DNA of 64,000 nucleotides, taken from Atherix ibis. Taxonomy: Eukaryota; Arthropoda; Insecta; Diptera; Athericidae. The position numbers were made by a program, and so were the translations under genes. This document shows positions 23,019 through 33,474 of this stretch, one piece after another (within the stretch, counting starts at the first letter, position 1; each line of letters begins with the position of its first letter). The stretch covers positions 29,175,740-29,239,739 of the forward strand of contig OY282606.1 of the NCBI GenBank assembly GCA_958298945.1, given 5' to 3'. The notes beneath the pieces were generated by a model. That model was given only the letters and a program-made list of their open reading frames with translations, had not been told where the DNA came from and searched no databases.

Positions 23019-25214
23019 ATGCTGTGCATTTGTCATTGGCACGTTTTTATTTGAAAATGAGAAAGGAGAGAATGTTAGCCTCAATTATGAGCGAAAATTT
23101 TGATCTGGATCATATGAGGTTCCAAACAAGACGGCACCACAAGTTATATAACACGACAACTTTATGATCTTATTGGGCGAAGAGCTCCCAGTAAAACTTT
23201 ACAACGCATTAAAATTGTACAAACTTTCTACAAAAGTGTTGATTCTGCTGTAGCCCTTTTGCGCACCAATTTTTCTTCAGTAATATGAGGCTCTGAAAAC
23301 CGACTGTGGCAAAGCCATTGTATCCACGAAAAGTAAGTGGTATGCTGTGCATTTGTCATTGGCTGGTATTTATTTGAAAATGAGAAAGGACAGAATGTTA
23401 GCCTCAATTATGAGCGAAAATTTTGATCTGGATCATATGCGGTTACAAACAAGAGGCACCACAAGTTATATAACACGACAACTTTATGGCCTTATTGAGT
23501 AAAAAGCTCCCATTAAAACTGTACAACGTATTTAAATTGTACACACTTTCTACAATACAAAAGTGTTGATTCTGCCGTAGCCCTTTTGCGCGGCAATTTT
23601 CTTCAGCAATATGGGGCTCTAAAAACCAACTGTGACAAGGCCATTATATCCACGAAAAGTAACTGATATGCTGTGCATTTACTTCATTGGCTGTTATTTA
23701 TTTGAAAATGAGGAAGGAGAGAGTATTAACCTCAATTATGAGCGGTATAATCGTACAATAACAGTTTTTTTTATCTAAACTTGAATATTTTTATCTGGAT
23801 CATATGAGGTTCCAACGAACCGGCGCTACAAGTTACACAACACGATAAAATTATGACCCTACTAAGCAAAAAGCTCTTATTAAAACTGTACAACGCATTA
23901 AAATTGTACAAACTTTCTACAAAAGTGTTGATTCTGCCGTAGCCCTTTTGCGCGCCAATTTTTCTTCAGCAATATGAGGCTCTAAAAATCGACTGTGGCA
24001 AGGCCATTGTATCCACGAAAAGTAACTGGTATGCTGTACATTTGTCGTTGACTGGTATTTATTTGAAAATGAGGAAGGAGAGAATGTTAGCCTCAATTAT
24101 GAGCGAACATTTTGATCTGGATCATATGCGGTTCCAAACAAGACGGCACCACAAGTTATATAACACGGCAACTTTATGATCTTATTGGGCGAAGAGCTCT
24201 CAATAAAACTGTACAGCGCATTAAAATTGTATAAACTTTCTACAAACGTGTTGATTCTGCCGTAGCCCTTTTGCGCACGAATTTTTCTTCAGCAATATGA
24301 GGCTCTAAAAACCGACTGTGGCAAAGCCATTGTATCCACGAAAAGTAACTGGTATGCTGCGCATTTGTCATTGGCTCGTATTTATTTGAAAATGAGAAAG
24401 GAGAGAATGTTATCCTCAATTATGAGCGAACATTTTGATCTGGATCATATGAGGTTCCAAACAAGACGGCACCACCAAGTTATATAACACGACAAATTTT
24501 TGGCCTTATTGAGGAAAAAGCTCCCAGTAAAACTGTACAACGCATTAAAATTGTACAAACTTTCTACAAAAGTGTTGATTCTGCCGTAGCCCTTTTGCGC
24601 ACCAATTTTTCTTCAGCAATATGAGGCTCTGAAAACCGACTGTGGCAAAGCCATTGTATCCTCGAAAAGTAAGTGGTATGCTGTACATTTGTCGTTGACT
24701 GGTATTTATTTGAAAATGAGGAAGGAGAGAATGTTAGCCTCAATTATGAGCGAACATTTTGATCTGGATCATATGAGGTTCCAAACAAGAGGCACCACAA
24801 GTTATATAAAACGACAACTTTATGATCTTATTGGGCGAAGAGCTCTCAATAAAACATTACAACGCATTAAAATTGTACAAACTTTCTACAAACGTGTTGA
24901 TTCTGCCGTAGCCCTTTTGCGCACCAATTTTTCTTCAGCAATATGATGCTCTTAAAACCGACTGTGGCAAAGCCATTGTATCCACGAAAAGTAAGTGGTA
25001 TGCTGTGCATTTATCATTGGCTGGTATTTATTTGAAAATGAGGAAGGAGAGAATGTTAGCCTCAATTATGAGCGGTATACTCGTACAATAACAGTTTTTT
25101 TTATCTAAACTTGAATATTTTTATCTGGATCATATACGGTTCCACCGAACTGGCGCTACAAGTTACACAACACGATAAAATTATGACCCTACTAAGCAAA
25201 AAGCTCTTATTAAA

Positions 25215-25306
25215 ACTGTACAACGCATTAAAATTGTACAAACTTTCTACAAAAGTGTTGATTCACTTTTGTAGAAAGTTTGTACAATTTTAATGCGTTG
25301 TACAGT
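25215..25306. repeat. Perfect palindrome, 43-bp arms (copy 2)
   Basis: Identical to 22927-23018, shifted by 2288 bp as part of the second higher-order unit. Confidence 0.95.
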
Positions 25307-26479
25307 ATGCTGTGCATTTGTCATTGGCACGTTTTTATTTGAAAATGAGAAAGGAGAGAATGTTAGCCTCAATTATGAGCGAAAATTTTGATCTGGATCA
25401 TATGAGGTTCCAAACAAGACGGCACCACAAGTTATATAACACGACAACTTTATGATCTTATTGGGCGAAGAGCTCCCAGTAAAACTTTACAACGCATTAA
25501 AATTGTACAAACTTTCTACAAAAGTGTTGATTCTGCTGTAGCCCTTTTGCGCACCAATTTTTCTTCAGTAATATGAGGCTCTGAAAACCGACTGTGGCAA
25601 AGCCATTGTATCCACGAAAAGTAAGTGGTATGCTGTGCATTTGTCATTGGCTGGTATTTATTTGCAAATGAGAAAGGACAGAATGTTAGCCTCAATTATG
25701 AGCGAAAATTTTGATCTGGATCATATGCGGTTACAAACAAGAGGCACCACAAGTTATATAACACGACAACTTTATGGCCTTATTGAGTAAAAAGCTCCCA
25801 TTAAAACTGTACAACGTATTTAAATTGTACACACTTTCTACAATACAAAAGTGTTGATTCTGCCGTAGCCCTTTTGCGCGGCAATTTTCTTCAGCAATAT
25901 GGGGCTCTAAAAACCAACTGTGACAAGGCCATTATATCCACGAAAAGTAACTGATATGCTGTGCATTTACTTCATTGGCTGTTATTTATTTGAAAATGAG
26001 GAAGGAGAGAGTATTAACCTCAATTATGAGCGGTATAATCGTACAATAACAGTTTTTTTTATCTAAACTTGAATATTTTTATCTGGATCATATGAGGTTC
26101 CAACGAACCGGCGCTACAAGTTACACAACACGATAAAATTATGACCCTACTAAGCAAAAAGCTCTTATTAAAACTGTACAACGCATTAAAATTGTACAAA
26201 CTTTCTACAAAAGTGTTGATTCTGCCGTAGCCCTTTTGCGCGCCAATTTTTCTTCAGCAATATGAGGCTCTAAAAATCGACTGTGGCAAGGCCATTGTAT
26301 CCACGAAAAGTAACTGGTATGCTGTACATTTGTCGTTGACTGGTATTTATTTGAAAATGAGGAAGGAGAGAATGTTAGCCTCAATTATGAGCGAACATTT
26401 TGATCTGGATCATATGCGGTTCCAAACAAGACGGCACCACAAGTTACATAACACGATAAATTTGTGATCTTCTTGAGCA

Positions 26480-27290
26480 AAAAGCTCTCATTACATGTAA
26501 TATCAAAATTTGGTAATGTTAATTAATCCCCAAAACCGTGAAATTGGATGCCATTGGGCTTTTTCTTGAAGGGCTACGCCAACACTTTATATTTCCTTAA
26601 ATAATATTCCAAAATGTGGGAGAAATTTTATTTTTTATAAAAATCCTAATTATGTTTTAAAGTATGTTTAATGTAATTTTTCTTTCCAAAGAACAAATTG
26701 GATAAGAGATATATGAAAAAATATATTAAGAAAAGTCTAGATTGTTAGGAAAGTTTAAAAAAAATTATGAAATTATTGCGTAATGTCCGAAACACTCAAA
26801 ATTAAATATAAACAAAATTAATATTATAAAAAATAAGGCTCTTTAAATGCCAAATGATTAATTAATCAAAATAATATTCACTTTATTCCTTCATTATTAT
26901 CGTATTTAAGAAATTAATCAAAGAAATATTGATAAAAGCACTTTAATTTTTAGTAGAATTTTGTTACTAGTAATTTTCCATTTTATATTTAAAGAAGGAA
27001 AATTAGGTCTAATTTATTAAATAACAATATTAATTATATTAGTTATCTTTCATTAATAATCGACGATTTATATAAAAATTGCATTTGATTTCTGCTTTTT
27101 ATTAATATTTTTTTCAGAATAATTTTAATTTTAAATTTGTGGTTATCAGGATTTTTTCAAGGTTGCCTCAAGTGCGCTCTAATCTATTGAAATTAATAAA
27201 TTCTGATTTTCATGAATATCTTGTCAGAAATATCTTCAAATTTTGATTGAGAGTGTTTTGTTAGAATAACGATATACAAAGATATAACTG
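26480..27290. other. AT-rich sequence upstream of the Kazal gene
   Basis: A mar-D-like remnant (CGTGAAATTGGATGCCATTGGGC, GGACTTT-type region) is faintly visible at 26530-26575, and an end-like TTTCCAAAGAACAAATTGGA near 26684. The rest is unassigned and may hold regulatory sites of the gene at 27367. Confidence 0.4.
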
Positions 27291-27292
27291 GC

Positions 27293-27300
27293 TATAAAAG
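27293..27300 (+). promoter_or_regulatory. TATA box of the Kazal gene
   Basis: TATAAAAG at 27293 lies 74 bases before the start codon of an expressed-looking secreted-protein gene. A start of transcription about 30 bases downstream (near 27323) would leave a leader of roughly 45 nt. Confidence 0.65.
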
Positions 27301-27366
27301 CAGTTCGAGCATTGGTTTAATTTAATATTAAATTGTATTTCGTCTCTTTAAGTGCTTATTAGAAAA

Positions 27367-28426
27367 ATGAAATTATTTTTGGCAGTTATTTTTTTGGGTA
27401 AGCATTTTTTGGTATAAATATTATGTAAATGATTTTTAAAACTAATTTTTTTTAAATCGTATAGCTACAGTAGCCAATGCTTTCCCCAAAAGTTCATGTG
27501 GTCAGATTTGTCCGAAAAATTACCTTCCAGTTTGTGGATATGATGGCAGATCTTTCAAAATATTCAATAACAAATGTCTTCTGGAAAATCAACATTGCTT
27601 GGACAATATGGGTATGAAATTTTTGAATAATTTAAATGAGAATATTATTTGAATTGATTGAATTTTTAGAATGGGACCAAGTGGAATTTTCATTATGCAC
27701 AGTAAGAAAATCTAATGTTTGCGACACCAACTGCGATAAAGTTCTAGCCCCAGTTTGTGGTGTCAGTGGAGAAAAATTCCAACTTTTCCCCAACTTGTGT
27801 ATCATGCAAAAACAACATTGCACTGACAACTTAGGTAAGACCCTTGGCGGTCTATTAATTTTGTATTTCAACTAAAAAAAATTTTAATTATTTCTGCAGA
27901 ATGGACCAAGACCGAATTCTCAAACTGCATCCCAAAGATTGACCCCAGAACTAACATTTGCGATACCAACTGCGATAAAATGCTGGCCCCAGTTTGTGGT
28001 GTCAGTGGAGAAAAATTCCAACTTTTCCCCAACTTGTGTATCATGCAAAAACAACATTGCACTGACAACTTAGGTAAGACCCTTGGCGGTCTATTAATTT
28101 TGTATTTCAACAAAAAAAATTTTAATTATTTCTGCAGAATGGACCAAGACCGAATTCTCAAACTGCATCCCAAAGATTGACCCCAGAACTAACATTTGCG
28201 ATACCAACTGCGATAAAATGCTAGCCCCAGTTTGTGGTGTCAGTGGAGAAAAATTCCAACTTTTCCCCAATTTGTGTATCATGCAAAAACAACATTGCAC
28301 TGACAACTTAGGTAAGACCCTTGGCGGTCTTTTAATTTTGTATTTCAACTAAAAAAAATTCTAATTATTTCTACAGAATGGACCAAGACCGAATTCTCAA
28401 ACTGCATCCCAAAGATTGACCCTTAA
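27367..28426 (+). CDS. Secreted four-domain Kazal-type serine protease inhibitor
   Basis: Six exons: 27367-27397, 27465-27611, 27670-27834, 27900-28073, 28138-28311, 28377-28426. All five introns are phase 1, 58-67 nt long, with GT/AG borders. The 741-nt reading frame gives 246 aa. Residues 1-16 are a signal peptide (MKLFLAVIFLATVANA). Four Kazal domains follow, with cysteines at 22, 26, 34, 48, 55, 69; 77, 81, 89, 103, 110, 124; 135, 139, 147, 161, 168, 182; and 193, 197, 205, 219, 226, 240. All keep the C-x7-C spacing with PVCG, but the first two cysteines are only three residues apart, a non-classical form. The residue in the P1 position is Lys in every domain (28, 83, 141, 199), which by analogy suggests trypsin-like targets. 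Each domain's last cysteine is encoded by the next exon. Domains 3 and 4 are almost identical. Target protease and tissue are unknown. Confidence 0.92.
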
Positions 28427-28432
28427 GTGTAT
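27721..28432 (+). repeat. 238-bp tandem duplication spanning Kazal exons and introns
   Basis: Units starting near 27721, 27959 and 28197 are nearly identical through both exon and intron sequence; the third is shortened at its end. The intron block GGTAAGACCCTTGGCGGTCT recurs after exons 3, 4 and 5. Very few differences are seen, so the duplication is recent or the copies are being homogenised. Confidence 0.95.
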
Positions 28433-28487
28433 AACTATGTTTGCAAATAAGTACCTTGGGAAGTTGACTATACCTTGGAAAATTATG

Positions 28488-28493
28488 AATAAA
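28488..28493 (+). terminator. Poly(A) signal of the Kazal gene
   Basis: AATAAA about 60 bases after the stop codon at 28424-28426, followed by AT-rich sequence. Confidence 0.75.
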
Positions 28494-28499
28494 AATGTA

Positions 28500-30954
28500 T
28501 AATTAAATTGAAATTTTTAATTAAATAAAAAATTTATTTGTTTTAAAAATAAGTATATTATTGATTGCAAGGAAAAATGGCAAAACTGCTTCAATTTTTT
28601 TGTGGTTCAAACGTTTAGTTAGTTTAAAATTTTTTTTGAAAAAAGCGATAGGCTGAAAAAGCGACAAATAGGTGTACACATTAATATTAGTGAATTTCGT
28701 AATTCCAATTAAATATTATTAAAGCAACAACGAATTTACGAGTGAATAAGCGTTATTTTTATAGATATTATGATAACATGTCTAATATTGCTTACATAAA
28801 AAATGCATAATCATTTATTTTCGATCGTCTTGCATCCGTATTATTAGTGAAACTCAGAATGAAAAATTCATCAATGATAAGATTTATTTTATTTACGAAT
28901 TATTCGAAATCTTTCAAATAAATTTCTTCCACAAAAGAAAAATAAATGTTAACTACTCCTAAAAGGATGGATATGCAAAGCATTTTGATACTAAAAATAT
29001 GGAAGCACCAATATTTGAACTAAAATGGAATGGATGAGTGACTGGTGCGAAATATTCTATTATGTATCTTATAAGTAAATATTTGATTGTGAAACTATTT
29101 TTGTTTGGTTCTCGTAACTTATGGGCAATGGGATTGTGATCTAAGCAAAAGCGTTAATAAATTTTGCACTAAAAACGATACTATCTATACATAATGGTGG
29201 AACTATTTATATTCTAGAATTATATTGTTGCGGTTGTTGTTGTTGTATGTTTTAATGAAGTTATCTTCTAATTGACTATAAATGAGATAAAGGCAATTGG
29301 GCTATTGCATTTTTAAAATTACATACGTACTTAGGCATAATCAATACTTACTACTCTGTCAGCGAAGAAATCGAAACTAGACATATTTACGTGGTAACAA
29401 CGTGTACTTGTATGCTGATAGTAGGCAGATGGTGCTTTTAAAGAGTCACACAACGATTTTTTGATTTGACATGAAGTTTTGCAGTATCCAAAAAATTATT
29501 TTTACGGTGTTTTACGACTGTATTACGAACTAGCGATAGTACGAGTAGCAGCTGATTTGTAGCAAAAATAAATACCCTTTACGAGCTCAATTAATTATAC
29601 ATTTTCTATATTATTATTTCAAATTTTTTCTTCATTTCTAAATTGTATTCTAACAAATTTTCAAATATTCTACAAAATTTGTAATAAATATTATATTTCT
29701 TTGGATATTAAAGCAGCAGCAGATATGCAATAGTAAGCAATAAAATTGGGAAATGATTTTCAAATTTTCTTACGTGTTTAAAAAAAATGTTTTCTTTTAC
29801 TTTTGCTTTATTGGAAATATTAAAATAGCTTATCTAAAAATACATTTACAAGTCCAGTCAGTGTACATATTTTTTTTTTTTTTTTAAATCCAGTGGAGTT
29901 TGATTGTGTAAAGCCAATATTCATTTGGATAATAAATTTTGTATCCATAGTGGTTTCTGTCGATTGTATGGAGCAAAAAAAAATGACTGCCAAAGTATGG
30001 GGAGGAAGGTTTTTTGTTTAAAAATAGAAATGGATGATCGCAAAAGTATGTTCTGAGATTATTTTTAATTTAAAAGACGTAGAAAATTAAAATTTCTTTC
30101 GTTTTTCAATTAAAGGTGAAATTTTTTAAGTAAAATTATTTTACACTATTTGACTATTTATATTTAAGCGTAATGGGAAAGGGGGTAAGCTGTAAAGTAA
30201 ATATCAAAACCGTCTTGTGCAAGATATGAAACCATAAAAATTTCCCTTATTTAATTCGAATGTTAAAATTACCTCTAGTTTGAAGACTTAATTCCAAACG
30301 AGAAAATTTTCAGATTTAAATGGACGGTTTGTGGTACATTTTATTCTATAAATTTAAGCGATTTAATAACAAAAAAAATTATATTGTATCATTGATTTCA
30401 GATAATTTATTTTTATACTGTTTATTTTTTTCTGGTTGTCGATGAGAATAGAGATTTTTAAATGGAAAAACCTTTAATTAGTAAGCCTAAAAGTATGCAT
30501 ATTTGCTTTTTAGAGGTCCAAGAAAAGCCCATTTCTCAAAACCGTAAAAGCCCTTTTATTGGGCGCCTACAACTAGGCTATTTTTGGTTAAATGTTTCTC
30601 TCCCAATTCTAATGGCGTGAAATAGCAAAACCATATTTGGTGGCATCTTCTAATAATATATTCAATCAATATTTTGGAAAAATTTTAGCTTTCCTTTAGT
30701 GTGCTACAAAGCAGTGAGGGTAATTCATATGAGAATGGATAATCTGGGAAGATGGGATACTATAGCCCTTTCGAAACGATGGCATATATTGTAGAAATTA
30801 TAAGAAAAATTGAAAAATAAACTAACAGAATTAAAATTGTTCATTTCGGAAGAGTTTTAGATACTTTTTCATTTTATCTTTTATCTTAGAACCAATACTC
30901 AGCATGACTGGGCAATAATATGTCGCTGAAAATGAAAAATCGACTTTGACATTT
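28500..30954. other. AT-rich intergenic sequence
   Basis: No supported gene. A slightly GC-richer unassigned patch lies at about 30520-30770 (CCCATTTCTCAAAACCGTAA, GGCGCCTACAACTAGGC). Its open frames are short and resemble nothing I recognise. Confidence 0.45.
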
Positions 30955-30974
30955 CACACACACACACACACACA
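30955..30974. repeat. (CA)10 microsatellite
   Basis: Ten uninterrupted CA units. Confidence 0.98.
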
Positions 30975-31401
30975 AATAAAAAGCGAGGCGGGTGAGGAGG
31001 AGTGTGATTGTCAAAATTACACACCACCGGTGCATATCAAATATAATTTTTCCGATTTAATTGCATATTTGTTGCTTTAAAATTTTCTGGGTGTAGCTGT
31101 AAGAAATATTTAACAATAAAAAAAAAAACAATATAACAATAATTAAAACACAAATAAAAACATTGGAACACAAAATATTTTCGCAAATTAATTTATTCGA
31201 TTATAAATCAAAACACAAAAGCAACTCTCTTTCTCTACGCTGATTATATCTCATAAGCAAGCAAGTACCTTGGAAGAGTTCGAAATCTGAAAAGTATATT
31301 ATAATTTGTTTCGAGCGAATTGTCTTGAGATGCCGGATATATAACCAAAGAGCCACGTATTTCTTAAAGCGAACACTATAATTTTAAAAGCGTTAATCTT
31401 A

Positions 31402-31626
31402 TTAAATTGTAACTTTTTCTCCCCGAAACGAAACTAATCCCCAAAGAACCAAATTATTGTGACCGGATGACATATGCGATGGCCTACTGACTGTCGGCAA
31501 CGAAAGAATATTACATTTGGTGACTTTTTCGTTATTATGTTGTATAAACTGTTCAGAGTTATTGGGCATGCTCTTCAAATTGATATTAGTATTCAGAGAA
31601 CATTTGTGAGGTTCTCCCAAATTCAA
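31402..31626 (-). CDS. Possible short coding exon, unidentified
   Basis: A minus-strand frame of up to 74 codons has higher complexity than the surroundings. It includes SMPNNSEQFIQHNNEKVTK, then CNILSLPTVSRPSHMSSGHN and ends GLVSFRGEKVTI. There is a stop codon three codons upstream of the first residue, no strong splice acceptor or donor, and no ATG in a good context until the internal SMPNN Met. It may be a genuine small exon of a minus-strand gene or simply non-coding sequence with an accidental frame. No domain is recognised. Confidence 0.25.
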   Translation of the reverse strand: MNLGEPHKCSLNTNINLKSMPNNSEQFIQHNNEKVTKCNILSLPTVSRPSHMSSGHNNLVLWGLVSFRGEKVTI

Positions 31627-31729
31627 ATATTTATCGTTCGATTAATTAGGTTTCCATTTCTGCATTATTATTTATTATTTTTATTGATATTTGTGTTTCT
31701 TTTACTTTTTAATTATTTTTAATTTAAAA

Positions 31730-32818
31730 ATTTCATTTTTTACGAATATATTTTCAAGTAAAGAATTTTTGTTATAATTGTGGATATAATTAAAAAATTA
31801 CTTAAATCTCATATATCTATTAATTGTCTAAGAAAATTATTTAATTTTAATCAAATCTATTTTTAGGTGAGATGTACAATATATAAATTTTATAATATAA
31901 AATATTTTTTTTAATGGTTTTTTAAAACTATTAACTACAAAAAAAAATTTATAAAATTTTTATTCACTTTACAATTCTTCCTAAAACAAAAAATTTTTAT
32001 TTATAGAAATTTTATCGCAACAATAATTGCAATGTTGTTGGGAAAATTTTATATATTTTTCTTAACTGTAAGTTTATAACACTGGAACGCGTAGCTTTCT
32101 ATAATGAATTAAAAAATTTTTTCAATTATTAATAAATTCTATATAATTCAACTCCACATAAAAAAAATATTCAAAATTTAATATTCTTAACAATATATTA
32201 GTGGTATTTCGTATTAATACCTAGAAATTTTAGGTTGTTTAAGAAATATAAAGGATATTACCTTAAATCCTTTTATTTCAGAAAACTTTTATTTATTATC
32301 AAATAAGTAAAAGTTTTCTTAAATAAAAGGATGTGGAAGAAATTTATTATTACGTACATATACACGTATGTGTGCAAACCATATTTCATAAGTCAAAGTT
32401 GTAAGCGAGTTTATTTATATAACAAAAATTGGAAATTTTTGAAAAGTTCCTTAAAAAATCTCTTCTTATTTAATTAAAATTTTTGATTCATTGCATATAT
32501 TGAAATATTTTAATATATTATATAAAATTTTGAAGATTATATTTTTCTTATGATAGAAAGTTTTAAGTAATAACATATTTACTTGTTGGCAAAAACTCGT
32601 TATCAGAAATTAACTTAATAAAATGCTTCAAGGAATTTAAAAGAATTTTTTTTTTTTAAATAAAAAATTTTACATTATATTATTTTCTTTTATTTTTGAT
32701 TTTATTGAAAAAATTATATTTTCTTCTTTAGATATTATTAAAAAAGTTTCAAAATTTGTTTGTTATTAGTTTTTTTTTTTTGCTTTTTTTTTAAAGAGTC
32801 ATTTAAATTTTTTGTAGA
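31730..32818. other. AT-rich sequence without recognised gene
   Basis: Only the hairpin at 32267-32332 stands out. Confidence 0.5.
32267..32332. repeat. Near-perfect 66-nt hairpin
   Basis: ATCCTTTTATTTCAGAAAAC and the following bases to 32297 pair with 32302-32332 over 31 positions, with one C/T mismatch and one G/T pair, around the 4-nt loop ATCA. It lies in otherwise featureless DNA. Confidence 0.85.
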
Positions 32819-32824
32819 ACCTTA

Positions 32825-33335
32825 TCCATTTGAGAGAATTTGGACTATACTTCGACCATTACATAAAATATATTGGTTTTTAAATGATCTTAATTTTGAG
32901 GATTGTCTCCTATAAGAAAAAGTTCAACGCCGTCATATCATCACACGATCTTTGAGTTGAAATTGCCACCACCAAAACTTGAAATTATGCATCGCTCCAT
33001 AAAGCCAAAATTTATCAAATTGTGTAGCTTATGTGGCAATTTTCTTAAAACAACATATAAACATTGAAGTGAAGCTTAAAAAAAGTCGGTTATTTTAAAG
33101 AAATTGTACTAATGAGACCTTCAGGTCAAAATGCACACCAAACAATCACTTTTTCAGGCAGCAATGGCTCCTCCACAATCAGTTGTGGATTTCTAGATCC
33201 TCATATATAATAATTTTACTTCTTCAACTATACACTAAATGGCAATATATGCCTCATCGGTGAAGAAAATATTCTTGGAAAAATCGTTTCTACAAATTTA
33301 ACGCATTGTTCGGTAAAACTAAATTTACCTTAAAT
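32825..33335 (-). mobile_element. mar-D fossil 8
   Basis: On the minus strand the order is FFTDEA.I (near 33260-33285), then ENPQLIVEEP (near 33175-33205). The third-Asp region and C terminus are at 32840-32980. Frames are broken. No clear inverted ends. Confidence 0.6.
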
Positions 33336-33474
33336 AAAATATTTGTTTTATAATTATAAAAAAAAAAATAGTTTTGTATAAAAATTATAAATTTTTCAGA
33401 TAAAGGCTGATTTTATTATTTCTTAAATAAAAAATAAATATATTCTCTTCAATCTTCATTTATACGTGTATCTA

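Larger units (their letters stand above)
21830..26408 (+). repeat. Higher-order repeat, 2288-bp unit, two copies
   Basis: Sequence at x and x+2288 is nearly identical from about 21830-24117 to 24118-26408; only a few differences were spotted by eye (for example near 21857 versus 24145, and one base near 25666). Each unit contains about seven 322-bp monomers, including the same palindrome. Outside these limits the monomers diverge strongly, so the duplication is recent relative to monomer formation. Confidence 0.9.
21513..26480 (+). repeat. Satellite array built from mar-D transposase, monomer about 322 bp
   Basis: Begins at a mar-D end-like sequence (TTAACCATTTTGTGCTTCGG, 21520). It continues as head-to-tail monomers marked by the block CTCTAAAAACCGACTGTGGC at 21691, 22013, 22337, 22659, 23288, 23615, 23977, 24301, 24625, 24947, 25576, 25903 and 26265. 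Spacings are 322-362 bp, with one double interval that contains a palindrome. Each monomer encodes, in order, the element's N-terminal helix (QRIKIVQTFYKSVDSAVALLR), an abbreviated SSAI/EAL junction, then MLASIMSEHFDLDHM.FQ (second-Asp region) and TSYITRQLYDLIGRRA. It is therefore a permuted, internally deleted transposase repeated about 14 times. Confidence 0.9.

Noticed and set aside
21575..25293. Series of small protein genes (60-123 codons) with identical copies 2288 bp apart
   Set aside because: They are open frames within satellite monomers that copy transposase sequence; identity comes from the higher-order duplication.
27632..28348. Minus-strand frames of 79-84 codons opposite the Kazal exons
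   Set aside because: Repeated three times simply because the sense exons are duplicated; the sense strand has splice sites, signal peptide and cysteine pattern.
32267..32332. MicroRNA precursor
   Set aside because: Loop of four bases, AT-rich arms and no sign of conservation; kept only as a hairpin.
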